The notes below the pieces were generated by a model, which was given only the letters and a program-made list of their open reading frames with translations, was not told the DNA's origin and ran no database searches. A program made the translations under genes and the position numbers. Positions 1 through 6,074 of a DNA stretch of 8,833 nucleotides are shown in pieces. How positions within the stretch are numbered: position 1 is the first letter of the stretch; the number at the start of each line of letters is the position of its first letter. Source of the DNA: an uncultured Prevotellaceae bacterium (GTDB lineage Bacteria; Bacteroidota; Bacteroidia; Bacteroidales; Muribaculaceae). Where the stretch lies: the NCBI GenBank assembly GCA_937896015.1, contig CALBLR010000181.1, positions 1-8,833 of the forward strand, written 5' to 3'.

Positions 1-51
1 CGAGATTTCAGAAGAACTTAAATAGCGGTGTTTTTTTCATTCACAATGCTT

Positions 52-582
52 ATGGGATACGATGAATTCATGGCCCTGGCCGCCGAGCGCCACTCGTGCC
101 GCAAATTTGACACGGCGCGCAAGGTGGACCGCAGCCTATTAGCGAAAGTGGCAGAGGCCGCCCGCATAGCGCCCAGCGCGTGCAACCGCCAGCCCTACCG
201 CATGGTGGCGGTCACCGACCCCGCCACGCTGGCGGCTGTCGCAGCAGCCTACGGCCGAGAGTGGATAAAAACCGCACCGGCGGTGATTGTGGCAGTGGGG
301 CTGCACAGCCAGGCCTGGCGCCGCAGCGGCGACTGCATGGACGCCACCCACATCGACGCGGCCATAGCCGTCGACCACATGACGCTTGCCGCCCAGGCCC
401 TGGGGCTGGGCACCTGCTGGGTGTGCGCCTTCAGCGCCATGGCGGTGGCACAGGCACTGCAGCTGGCGCAGGGCGAGGAGCCGGTGGCGCTGCTGCCCAT
501 AGGCTGGCCCGCCGAGCCTGACGGCCACAGCGAGCGCCACAAAGTGAGAAAAGACATCAACGAGATAGTGCAATGGCGATGA
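52..582 (+). CDS. Nitroreductase-family flavoprotein
   Basis: Predicted FMN-dependent NAD(P)H oxidoreductase of the small nitroreductase superfamily, cytoplasmic, 176 aa from this start, a normal length for the compact members. The N-terminal motif ERHSCRKF (residues 12-19) is the phosphate-binding signature of the FMN site. APSACNRQP (about 40-48) is the conserved segment after helix 2, and GLGTCW (118-123) is the typical late motif. The C-terminal tail reads RHKVRKDINEIVQWR. The physiological substrate cannot be told from sequence; members reduce nitro compounds, quinones or flavins. The start is uncertain: an in-frame GTG at 28 and ATGs at 46 and 70 also exist. ATG 52 places the ERHSCRKF motif at the usual distance from the N-terminus. 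No clear Shine-Dalgarno sequence is present. The stop codon overlaps the start of the next gene, so the two are probably cotranscribed. Family assignment is firm; function is not. Confidence 0.88.
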   Translation: MGYDEFMALAAERHSCRKFDTARKVDRSLLAKVAEAARIAPSACNRQPYRMVAVTDPATLAAVAAAYGREWIKTAPAVIVAVGLHSQAWRRSGDCMDATHIDAAIAVDHMTLAAQALGLGTCWVCAFSAMAVAQALQLAQGEEPVALLPIGWPAEPDGHSERHKVRKDINEIVQWR

Positions 583-1067
583 CCCCACTCCACACACTGC
601 TGGCCGCCGCAGCACTGGCCGCCGCCCTGACGGCGTGCAGCAGCGACGGCTGCACCGACAACGGCAGCAGCCTGCCACTGGCGGCGTTCTACACCAGCGG
701 CAGCACGCAGAGCCTCACGGTGCCCAACCTCACAGTGCGCGGCATAGGCGCGCCCGGCGACTCGGCCCTGCTCAGCGCCGAGACGGTGAGCCAGGTGTAC
801 CTGCCACTGCGCCCCGGCTGCGACTCCACCAGCTTCCAGCTGAACTATGGCGGCCAAAGCACGGCCGAGGCCCGCACCACCGACACGCTGACGCTGCGCT
901 ACCGCGCCGTGCCGGCATTCGTGTCGCAGGAGTGCGGAGCCATGTATGTGTTTGAGATAGGCTCGTGGCATGCCACGGCCCACGGCATCGACTCGGTGGC
1001 CATCAGCGACCCCGTGATAACCAACGCCAACCGCATCGCCATTAAAATATACATGCGTGCCCAATGA
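579..1067 (+). CDS. DUF6452-type predicted lipoprotein
   Basis: Small predicted lipoprotein, 162 aa from this start. A hydrophobic Ala/Leu-rich signal segment ends in the lipobox LTAC, giving lipidated Cys20, so the mature protein should be membrane-anchored facing the periplasm or cell surface. Three further cysteines follow, at about residues 25, 81 (in RPGC) and 119 (in SQECG), and could form a disulfide. The early Cys, a beta-rich body with threonine-rich DTLTLRY and the late ECG motif resemble the Bacteroidales family DUF6452 as I remember it; function is unknown. An ATG at 573 is an alternative start adding two residues. ATG 579 forms an ATGA overlap with the nitroreductase stop, matching the overlap at the other end of this gene. 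The lipoprotein call is strong; the DUF name is from memory. Confidence 0.8.
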   Translation: MTPLHTLLAAAALAAALTACSSDGCTDNGSSLPLAAFYTSGSTQSLTVPNLTVRGIGAPGDSALLSAETVSQVYLPLRPGCDSTSFQLNYGGQSTAEARTTDTLTLRYRAVPAFVSQECGAMYVFEIGSWHATAHGIDSVAISDPVITNANRIAIKIYMRAQ

Positions 1068-1951
1068 CTATGATTAAATTTCACACAGCAATGGCGGCAC
1101 TGCTTGCTGCGGCAGCGGCATTCGCAGCCAGCGCGCAAGAGCCCGCAGGGCGCCGCATCACCCCCGTGACGCCAAGCACCAACACCGTGAAGGCGCCTCC
1201 CAAGGGCATCGACGACAAGGTGGTGGAGCGGTATCTGTCGGGCGACACGCTGTCGGCACTGGCCGAGGCGCGCGCCGACTCGCTGAAGCGCGTGTACCCG
1301 CGCTATCCGCTGCTCACCGATGTGACCTTTGGCATCAACTTTCTTGACCCCGTGCTGGCCCTTTTCGGGCAAAAGTACGGCGGCGTGGACCTGAGCGCCA
1401 CCCTTAACATGTGGAACCGGCTGCAGCCCGTGGTGGAGATAGGCGCGGGCATGGCCAAGGACACGCCCGACGACCTCAACTACACCTACCGCGGCAAGTT
1501 GTCGCCCTACGCGCGGCTGGGCGTGAACTACAACCTGCGCTTCAAGAGCGAGCCGCGCTACATGGTGGTGGCAGGCGCGCGGCTGGGCGCAAGCGCGTTC
1601 ACCTACAACGTGACGGGCGTGACCGTGAGCGACGGCTACTGGAACGAGAGCGAGAAGTTTGACCTGAAGGGGCTCAAGTCGCACGCCCTGTGGGCCGAGG
1701 TGCTGCTGGGGCTGCGCGTGCAGCTGTGGCGCAACCTGTCGATGGGCTGGCAGGTGAAGTGGCACAAAATGCTCAGCTACAAGCGCAACGGATATTCCGC
1801 GCCATGGTATGTGCCCGGCTACGGCAACCGCGAGCGCAGCCTCACGGCAGGCTTCAGCCTCTACTACACCCTGCCGCTGAGCAAGGGCAAGTGGCCTAAA
1901 ACCGACAAGCCGGCCCTTGCTCCGGCTGCAGCCCAGCCGCAACAGCAATAA
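1064..1951 (+). CDS. DUF6048-type predicted outer-membrane beta-barrel protein
   Basis: Exported protein of 295 aa. A Sec signal peptide spans residues 1-24, with a likely cut after the ASA before QEPAG. A low-complexity linker rich in Thr, Pro and Lys follows. From about residue 86 (DVTFGINFLDPVL) to the end there are alternating polar/hydrophobic strands with many Tyr, Trp and Gly residues, as in a small outer-membrane barrel. Late motifs LLGLRVQLW, MGWQVKWH and APWYVPGYG resemble the Bacteroidales family DUF6048. A short Ala/Pro/Gln tail ends the protein, so the last barrel strand is not at the extreme C-terminus. The start overlaps the upstream stop by 4 bp (ATGA); ATG 1070 is an alternative. 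Cotranslation with the lipoprotein suggests the two act together, perhaps as an envelope complex; that is inference. Molecular function is unknown. Confidence 0.8.
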   Translation: MTMIKFHTAMAALLAAAAAFAASAQEPAGRRITPVTPSTNTVKAPPKGIDDKVVERYLSGDTLSALAEARADSLKRVYPRYPLLTDVTFGINFLDPVLALFGQKYGGVDLSATLNMWNRLQPVVEIGAGMAKDTPDDLNYTYRGKLSPYARLGVNYNLRFKSEPRYMVVAGARLGASAFTYNVTGVTVSDGYWNESEKFDLKGLKSHALWAEVLLGLRVQLWRNLSMGWQVKWHKMLSYKRNGYSAPWYVPGYGNRERSLTAGFSLYYTLPLSKGKWPKTDKPALAPAAAQPQQQ

Positions 1952-1958
1952 CGCTGAC

Positions 1959-2018
1959 AGCATAACACACAGGGAGGGCGCGGAATTGCAATTCCGCGCC
2001 CTCCCTGTGTGTTATGCT
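1959..2018. terminator. 60-bp perfect palindrome, probable bidirectional terminator
   Basis: Two 28-bp arms (1959-1986 and 1991-2018) are exact reverse complements around a TGCA centre that is itself palindromic, so all 60 bp are symmetric. It starts 7 bp after the DUF6048 stop and lies 15 bp past the end of the convergent glpR gene. Either transcript would form the same very stable hairpin with a GC-rich middle (GGGAGGGCGCGG). No T-run follows on either strand, so it is not a textbook Rho-independent terminator. It may instead stop polymerase by stem strength, protect 3' ends, or keep the convergent transcripts apart. The palindrome is certain; the role is inferred from position. Confidence 0.75.
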
Positions 2019-2033
2019 ATATGAGTGTGGCTG

Positions 2034-2795
2034 CTAAGCTATTATCAGGTCGATGCCCAGCTCCTCGATTTGCTTCACCACGGCTGGCGACACGCGCGAG
2101 TCGGTGATGATGAGGTCAATCTCATCGATATTGCCGATTTTTGCAAAGCCGCGGCGGCCAAACTTGGTGCTGTCGGCCAGCACGATGGTTTTTTGCGCGG
2201 CGGCCATCATCTCGCGGTTGAGCTCGGCCTCGCGCATGTCGGTGGTCGAGAAGCCAAAGTCGAAGTCGATGCCGTCGACACCTATGTAGAGTTTTGAGAA
2301 CGAGCAGTTTTGCAGCAGCATGCGCGAGTAGTGGCCCACCACCGAGAGGCTGCTGTGGCGCAGCATGCCGCCCAGCTGCAGGATGTCGATGTTCTCGTCC
2401 TGCGCCAAGATTTGGGCCACCTCGATCGAGGCGGTGACGGCGGTGAGGCGGTGGTGCGGCCTGATGTTGCGCGCCAGTGCGTGCACTGTGGTGCCCGAGG
2501 CAATGATTATGGAGTCGTCGGTGGTGATCAGCTTTGCCGCCTCGCGGCCAATGTCGTCCTTTTCCTTCGCCGACAGTTTCTCCTTTTCGTTCACCGAGCG
2601 GTTGTTGGTGAAGGGGTTGAGCAGAATAGCCTTGCCGTGGCTGCGATACAGCTTTCCCGCCTTCTCAAGCTCGGTGAGGTCTTTGCGTATGGTTACCGAC
2701 GACACCGACAGCATCTGAGCCAGGTCGGACACCATTATGGAGCCGCTCTTGAGGAGCTTGTCGAGAATGAATGTGTGACGTTGTTCTTTGGTCAT
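2034..2795 (-). CDS. glpR: DeoR/GlpR-family transcriptional repressor
   Basis: Cytoplasmic DNA-binding regulator of 253 aa, the usual DeoR-family length. Residues 4-56 form the winged helix-turn-helix, with the family signature VTIRKDLTELEKAGKLYRSHGKA in two parts: recognition helix at about 33-43 and wing at about 47-56. Residues 78-235 form the sugar-phosphate sensor domain (DeoRC fold), seen in IIIASGTTV (96-104), the LQLGGMLR segment, GVDGIDFDFGFST and KTIVLADSTKFGR. In this family a phosphorylated sugar releases the repressor from DNA. Divergent placement next to glpABCT makes G3P the likely effector and the glp promoter the likely target. That specificity rests on context, because DeoR paralogues for other sugars look alike. 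ATG 2795 is the natural start, giving the typical N-terminus MTKEQRH. The gene converges on the DUF6048 gene across the palindrome at 1959-2018. Confidence 0.88.
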   Translation of the reverse strand: MTKEQRHTFILDKLLKSGSIMVSDLAQMLSVSSVTIRKDLTELEKAGKLYRSHGKAILLNPFTNNRSVNEKEKLSAKEKDDIGREAAKLITTDDSIIIASGTTVHALARNIRPHHRLTAVTASIEVAQILAQDENIDILQLGGMLRHSSLSVVGHYSRMLLQNCSFSKLYIGVDGIDFDFGFSTTDMREAELNREMMAAAQKTIVLADSTKFGRRGFAKIGNIDEIDLIITDSRVSPAVVKQIEELGIDLIIA

Positions 2796-2905
2796 AATTG
2801 TTTTGGAGTTGTTAGTTGTATGGATAATAAAAAGGGAAGCTGTGCGCGGCGGTCAGGCGGCGTCTTCGCTTGCCGGCGGGCGGCATGGCAAAATGGCTTT
2901 CATTG

Positions 2906-2936
2906 CAAAAGTAGTGATTTTTTTTGCAGAAACAAA
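2906..2936 (-). promoter_or_regulatory. Candidate Bacteroides-type promoter for glpR
   Basis: Read on the minus strand, TTTG (2933-2936) is followed by a 19-bp spacer and TACTTTTG (2906-2913). This matches the Bacteroidota primary-sigma consensus of -33 TTTG and -7 TAnnTTTG at the known spacing. Transcription would start near 2899-2902, leaving a leader of about 105 nt before glpR. An imperfect inverted repeat GCAAAA (2905-2910) / TTTTGC (2922-2927) overlaps the -7 element and spacer and could bind a regulator. Based on pattern match only. Confidence 0.6.
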
Positions 2937-3065
2937 ACAAATTGCGGCAGTAAAAACAGCACGCGGGCCAAGCCGCGCTTTCGTTTGCAAACCGGCCACG
3001 GCACTGGCGCGGAGACCGCAACCGCCACACTGCCACACATTAATATAAAAAAGGATACGAAAAAT

Positions 3066-3096
3066 TTTGTTTGTTAGATAATTATAACTACTTTTG
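3066..3096 (+). promoter_or_regulatory. Candidate Bacteroides-type promoter for glpABC(T)
   Basis: TTTG (3066-3069), a 19-bp spacer and TACTTTTG (3089-3096) match the Bacteroidota -33 / -7 consensus (TTTG / TAnnTTTG). A second TTTG at 3070-3073 would give a shorter 15-bp spacer and fits less well. The predicted start is near 3100-3103, about 100 nt before the glpA ATG. The spacer is AT-rich. Both the octamer and the spacing are the same as in the divergent glpR promoter. Based on pattern match only. Confidence 0.65.
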
Positions 3097-3110
3097 TTGT
3101 GAAACAAAAG
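3091..3110. promoter_or_regulatory. Inverted repeat, candidate GlpR operator
   Basis: CTTTTGTT (3091-3098), spacer GTGA, AACAAAAG (3103-3110): a perfect 8-4-8 inverted repeat of 20 bp. It overlaps the glpA -7 element and the predicted start point, where a bound repressor would block initiation. A 20-bp palindrome is also the size of the E. coli GlpR operator, although the sequence differs. The left half and TGAAA recur at the glpR promoter (2898-2913, minus strand). The repeat is seen directly; binding by GlpR is inferred from its position. Confidence 0.5.
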
Positions 3111-3126
3111 CGGAACGGTGGCGAAA

Positions 3127-3143
3127 GGCGCAAGCCCTGCGCC
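3127..3143 (+). promoter_or_regulatory. Small hairpin in the glpA leader
   Basis: GGCGCA (3127-3132), loop AGCCC, TGCGCC (3138-3143) form a perfect 6-bp GC-rich stem about 25 nt into the predicted glpA transcript. A T-rich stretch follows, with TTTTT at about 3154-3158. The stem is short and the T-run is separated from it, so it could be a weak attenuator, an mRNA stabiliser or chance. No known riboswitch fold is recognisable. Confidence 0.3.
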
Positions 3144-3204
3144 CTAATTTGCTTTTTACGAAAGCTGGATAATATAACAACCTTAGAAGCAATAGAATTA
3201 GGTG

Positions 3205-4827
3205 ATGAGTAATAATGTAAAAAAGCATTACGATGTAATCGTGATTGGTGGCGGCATCACAGGTGCCGGCACCGCCCGCGACTGCGCCATGCGTGGTCTT
3301 AGCGTCCTACTGGTGGAGCGCTACGACTTCACCTACGGCGCCACAGGCCGCAACCACGGCCTGCTGCACAGCGGTGCGCGATATGCCGTGACCGACGGAG
3401 AGTCGGCGGCTGAGTGCATCAAAGAGAACATGACGCTGCGCAAGATAGCGCGTCACTGCGTTGACGAGACCGAGGGTCTCTTCATCACGCTGCCCGAGGA
3501 CGACCTGCATTATCAGGACACCTTCGTGGAGGCGTGCCACAAGGCCGGCATCAACGCCGAGGCCATCGACCCCGCCGAAGCCCGCCGCATGGAGCCGGCC
3601 GTCAACCCCACCCTGATAGGCGCGGTGAAGGTGCCCGACGCCTCAATTGACCCCTTCCGCCTGACCACGGCCAACGTGGTGGACGCGCGCCTGCACGGAG
3701 CCGACACGCTCACCTACCACGAGGTGGTGGAGCTGCTGGTGGAGCAGAACCGCTGCGTGGGCGTGAAGCTGCGCAACAACCACAACGGCGAGATGAGCGA
3801 GGTGCATGCCGACCTCACGATCAACGCCGCCGGCATCTGGGGCCACCTGGTGGCCAAGCAGGCCGGCATCACGGTTAACATGTTCCCGGCCAAGGGAGCT
3901 CTGCTCATTTTCGGCCACCGCGTGAACAACATGGTGATTAACCGCTGCCGCAAGCCGGCCAACGCCGACATTCTGGTGCCCGACGACACGGTGTGCGTGA
4001 TAGGCACCACCAGCGACCGCGTGCCATTTGAGGAATGCGACCACATGAAGGTGACCCCCGAAGAGGTCGACATTCTCATGCGCGAGGGCGAGAAGCTGGC
4101 CCCGAGCCTGGCCACCACCCGCATTCTGCGCGCCTACGCAGGCGTGCGCCCGCTTGTGGCCAGCGACGATGACCCCAGCGGCCGCAGCATCAGCCGCGGC
4201 ATCGTGTGCCTCGACCACGAGTCGCGCGACGGCATGGCGGGCTTCATAACCATCACCGGCGGCAAGATGATGACCTACCGCATGATGGCCGAGGAAGCCA
4301 CCGACCTGGCCTGCAAGAAGCTGGGCATCGACAAAAAGTGCGAAACTGCCACCACACCGCTGCCAGGCTCAGAGCCGCGCAACGACGAGCAGTACAAGAC
4401 ATACAGCTACGCCCAGAAGGCCGCCGAAGGCCGCCACGGCACACTCACAAGCGAAATCAAGAGCGGCGACAACGAAGACGACGCCCTTGTGTGCGAGTGC
4501 GAGGAGGTGACCGTGGGCGAGGTGAAATATGCCATCAACCAGCTGCACGTGCACAACCTCATAAACCTGCGCCGACGCACGCGCGTGGGCATGGGCACAT
4601 GCCAAGGCGAGCTGTGCGCCTGCCGCGCAGCCTGCGTGCTGGGCAAGGAGAGCGGCGACACCGCCAAGAGCGGTGCCGACCTGGCCAGCTTCATCAACGA
4701 GCGCTGGAAGGGCATGCAGCCTGTGGCATGGGGCGACACACTCAACGAGGCCCAGCTCACAGCCACTATCTATCAGGGTCTTTGCGGCCTCAATAAGTTT
4801 GTTGACAAAAAGGAGGTGGAAAAATGA
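3205..4827 (+). CDS. glpA: Anaerobic glycerol-3-phosphate dehydrogenase subunit A
   Basis: Catalytic FAD subunit of the anaerobic G3P dehydrogenase. It oxidises sn-glycerol 3-phosphate to dihydroxyacetone phosphate and passes electrons through GlpB/GlpC to the quinone pool. It has 540 aa from this start; E. coli GlpA has 542. The N-terminal dinucleotide-binding motif GGGITGAG is at residues 15-22. GATGRNHGLLHSGARY (45-60) and ITGGK (350-354) are strongly conserved GlpA segments. The C-terminus carries a BFD-like [2Fe-2S] domain with Cys430 and Cys432 in CECEEVT, then Cys466 and Cys471 in CQGELC, which separates GlpA from aerobic GlpD. A GTG directly before the ATG (3202) would add one residue. 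No Shine-Dalgarno sequence is evident. First gene of the operon, about 100 nt after the candidate promoter and operator. Its stop overlaps glpB (ATGA). Confidence 0.96.
   Translation: MSNNVKKHYDVIVIGGGITGAGTARDCAMRGLSVLLVERYDFTYGATGRNHGLLHSGARYAVTDGESAAECIKENMTLRKIARHCVDETEGLFITLPEDDLHYQDTFVEACHKAGINAEAIDPAEARRMEPAVNPTLIGAVKVPDASIDPFRLTTANVVDARLHGADTLTYHEVVELLVEQNRCVGVKLRNNHNGEMSEVHADLTINAAGIWGHLVAKQAGITVNMFPAKGALLIFGHRVNNMVINRCRKPANADILVPDDTVCVIGTTSDRVPFEECDHMKVTPEEVDILMREGEKLAPSLATTRILRAYAGVRPLVASDDDPSGRSISRGIVCLDHESRDGMAGFITITGGKMMTYRMMAEEATDLACKKLGIDKKCETATTPLPGSEPRNDEQYKTYSYAQKAAEGRHGTLTSEIKSGDNEDDALVCECEEVTVGEVKYAINQLHVHNLINLRRRTRVGMGTCQGELCACRAACVLGKESGDTAKSGADLASFINERWKGMQPVAWGDTLNEAQLTATIYQGLCGLNKFVDKKEVEK
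4811..4816 (+). promoter_or_regulatory. Strong Shine-Dalgarno before glpB
   Basis: AGGAGG lies inside the last codons of glpA, 7 nt before the glpB ATG. It is nearly the ideal anti-16S match, while the other genes here have no evident Shine-Dalgarno sequence, as is common in Bacteroidota. It also encodes part of the GlpA tail (KKEVEK), so codon choice may explain it. With the ATGA overlap it supports coupled translation of GlpA and GlpB. Confidence 0.5.
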
Positions 4828-6065
4828 AGTTCGACTCTATTATAATAGGTGGAGGCCTCAGCGGCCTCACCGCGGGCATCAAGCTGGCCAAGGCCGGCCA
4901 AAAGGTGGCCCTTGTGGCTGCCGGCCACAGCACTCTGCACTTTAACTCAGGCTCGTTCGACCTGCTGGGGCACGACGAGCAGGGCAATGCGGTGGCCAAC
5001 CCCACCGAGGCAATTGCCAAGCTCAGCGCCGCACACCCCTACAAGAAGGTGGCCGACGTGGCCAAGCTGGCCGGCGAAGCCAAGCAGCTGCTGGCCGATG
5101 CCGGGCTGGCCGTGGAGGGCGACGCAGCCCGCAACCACTACCGCCTGAGCCCCATGGGCGTGGCCATGCCCGCATGGCTCACCATAGGCGGATACCTGAC
5201 ACTCGACGACCCCGCGTCGATTAAATACAAGAATGTGGCCATAGTCAACATAAACGGCTATCTCGACTTCCCCGTGGCCTTTGTGGCCGACGCGCTGGAG
5301 AAGATGGGTGCCAAAGTGGCCATCAAGACCATAAGCACTCCCGCACTTGAGGTGGCACGCCGCAGCCCCAGCGAGATGCGCGCCACCAACATCGCCAAGG
5401 TGCTGGAGCGCGACGGGCAGCTCGAAGAGGCAGCGCAGGCCATCAACGCCGTGCTCAGCGGCGAAGACGCAGTGCTGCTGCCCGCAGTGCTTGGCATTGC
5501 CGACGGCAATGGTGTGGCCCTGCTCGGCAACCTGGTGAAGACCACGGTGAAGTTTGTGGCCACACTGCCCCCGTCGGTGCCCGGCGTGCGCACCGAGACG
5601 CTGCTGCGCAAGCGCTTTGAGGCGCTGGGCGGCACATACATTGCCGGCGACCGCGTGAAGGGCGGCAAGTTCAAGGGCCAGCATCTGGCCAGCATCGAGA
5701 CCGAGAACCTCACCGGAGCCGAGCTGGCAGCCGACACCTTTGTTCTGGCCACAGGCTCATTCATGAGCCGCGGCCTGAGCGCCAACTACCAGCGCGTGTG
5801 GGAGACGGCATTCAACCTCGACGTTGACGCCGCAGCCGACCGCGCAAGCTGGACCAGCGAAGACGTGTTCGACGCCCAGCCCTACCAGGAGTTCGGCGTG
5901 AAGACCGACGACAAGCTCCGCGTGAGCCTCGGCGGCAAGACGGTGGACAACTTCTATGCCGCGGGCTCGGTGCTGAGCGGCCACAACTCGCTTAAGCTGG
6001 CCGATGGCACCGGAGTGTCGATGCTCACCGCGCTGCAGGTTGCTAACAACATTTTAAATGACTAA
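4824..6065 (+). CDS. glpB: Anaerobic glycerol-3-phosphate dehydrogenase subunit B
   Basis: Second flavin-binding subunit of the anaerobic G3P dehydrogenase, working with GlpA as the soluble catalytic dimer. It has 413 aa; E. coli GlpB has about 419. The N-terminal nucleotide-binding motif IIIGGGLSGL is at residues 6-15. The GlpB-typical HSTLHFNSGSFDLLG follows at 35-49. The C-terminal flavin-binding segment YAAGSVLSGHN is at 378-388, followed by a Gly-rich GTGVSMLTAL. No cysteine occurs in the protein, so no iron-sulfur cluster is held here; the clusters are in GlpA and GlpC. The start is fixed by AGGAGG and the ATGA overlap with glpA. Nine bases separate its stop from glpC. Confidence 0.95.
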   Translation: MKFDSIIIGGGLSGLTAGIKLAKAGQKVALVAAGHSTLHFNSGSFDLLGHDEQGNAVANPTEAIAKLSAAHPYKKVADVAKLAGEAKQLLADAGLAVEGDAARNHYRLSPMGVAMPAWLTIGGYLTLDDPASIKYKNVAIVNINGYLDFPVAFVADALEKMGAKVAIKTISTPALEVARRSPSEMRATNIAKVLERDGQLEEAAQAINAVLSGEDAVLLPAVLGIADGNGVALLGNLVKTTVKFVATLPPSVPGVRTETLLRKRFEALGGTYIAGDRVKGGKFKGQHLASIETENLTGAELAADTFVLATGSFMSRGLSANYQRVWETAFNLDVDAAADRASWTSEDVFDAQPYQEFGVKTDDKLRVSLGGKTVDNFYAAGSVLSGHNSLKLADGTGVSMLTALQVANNILND

Positions 6066-6074
6066 TTCACTGAC

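Larger units (their letters stand above)
2796..3204. other. Divergent glpR-glpA intergenic region
   Basis: This 409-bp gap has no convincing coding sequence. It is more AT-rich and rich in A and T runs at about 2890-2960 and 3040-3110, unlike the GC-rich genes around it; a GC-rich block remains at about 2961-3035. It holds one promoter candidate for each gene, an operator-like inverted repeat and a small leader hairpin, listed separately. The candidate start points leave untranslated leaders of roughly 100 nt on both sides. Between the two promoters, about 2937-3065, I see nothing with a clear function. Confidence 0.8.

Noticed and set aside
2..25. Possible C-terminal tail (EISEELK, stop at 23-25) of an upstream gene
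   Set aside because: Seven codons ending in TAG read plausibly as a protein end, but this is too short to support a gene. Another frame also has a stop here.
28..51. GTG 28 and ATG 46 as the nitroreductase start
   Set aside because: They add the residues MFFSFTML, which do not resemble the family N-terminus. The ERHSCRKF motif sits at the normal distance from ATG 52. ATG 46 cannot be fully excluded.
1959..2018. Palindrome as a mobile-element end or attachment site
   Set aside because: There is no transposase or integrase nearby, no flanking direct repeat and no second copy in the window. Its position between convergent genes is better explained by transcription termination.
2310..3077. 255-codon + strand open frame across glpR and the intergenic region
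   Set aside because: It is antisense to the conserved GlpR coding sequence and its second half runs through the promoter region. No family features are seen.
3097..3204. Riboswitch in the glpA leader
   Set aside because: Only one short hairpin is visible, and no conserved core of a known riboswitch class can be recognised.
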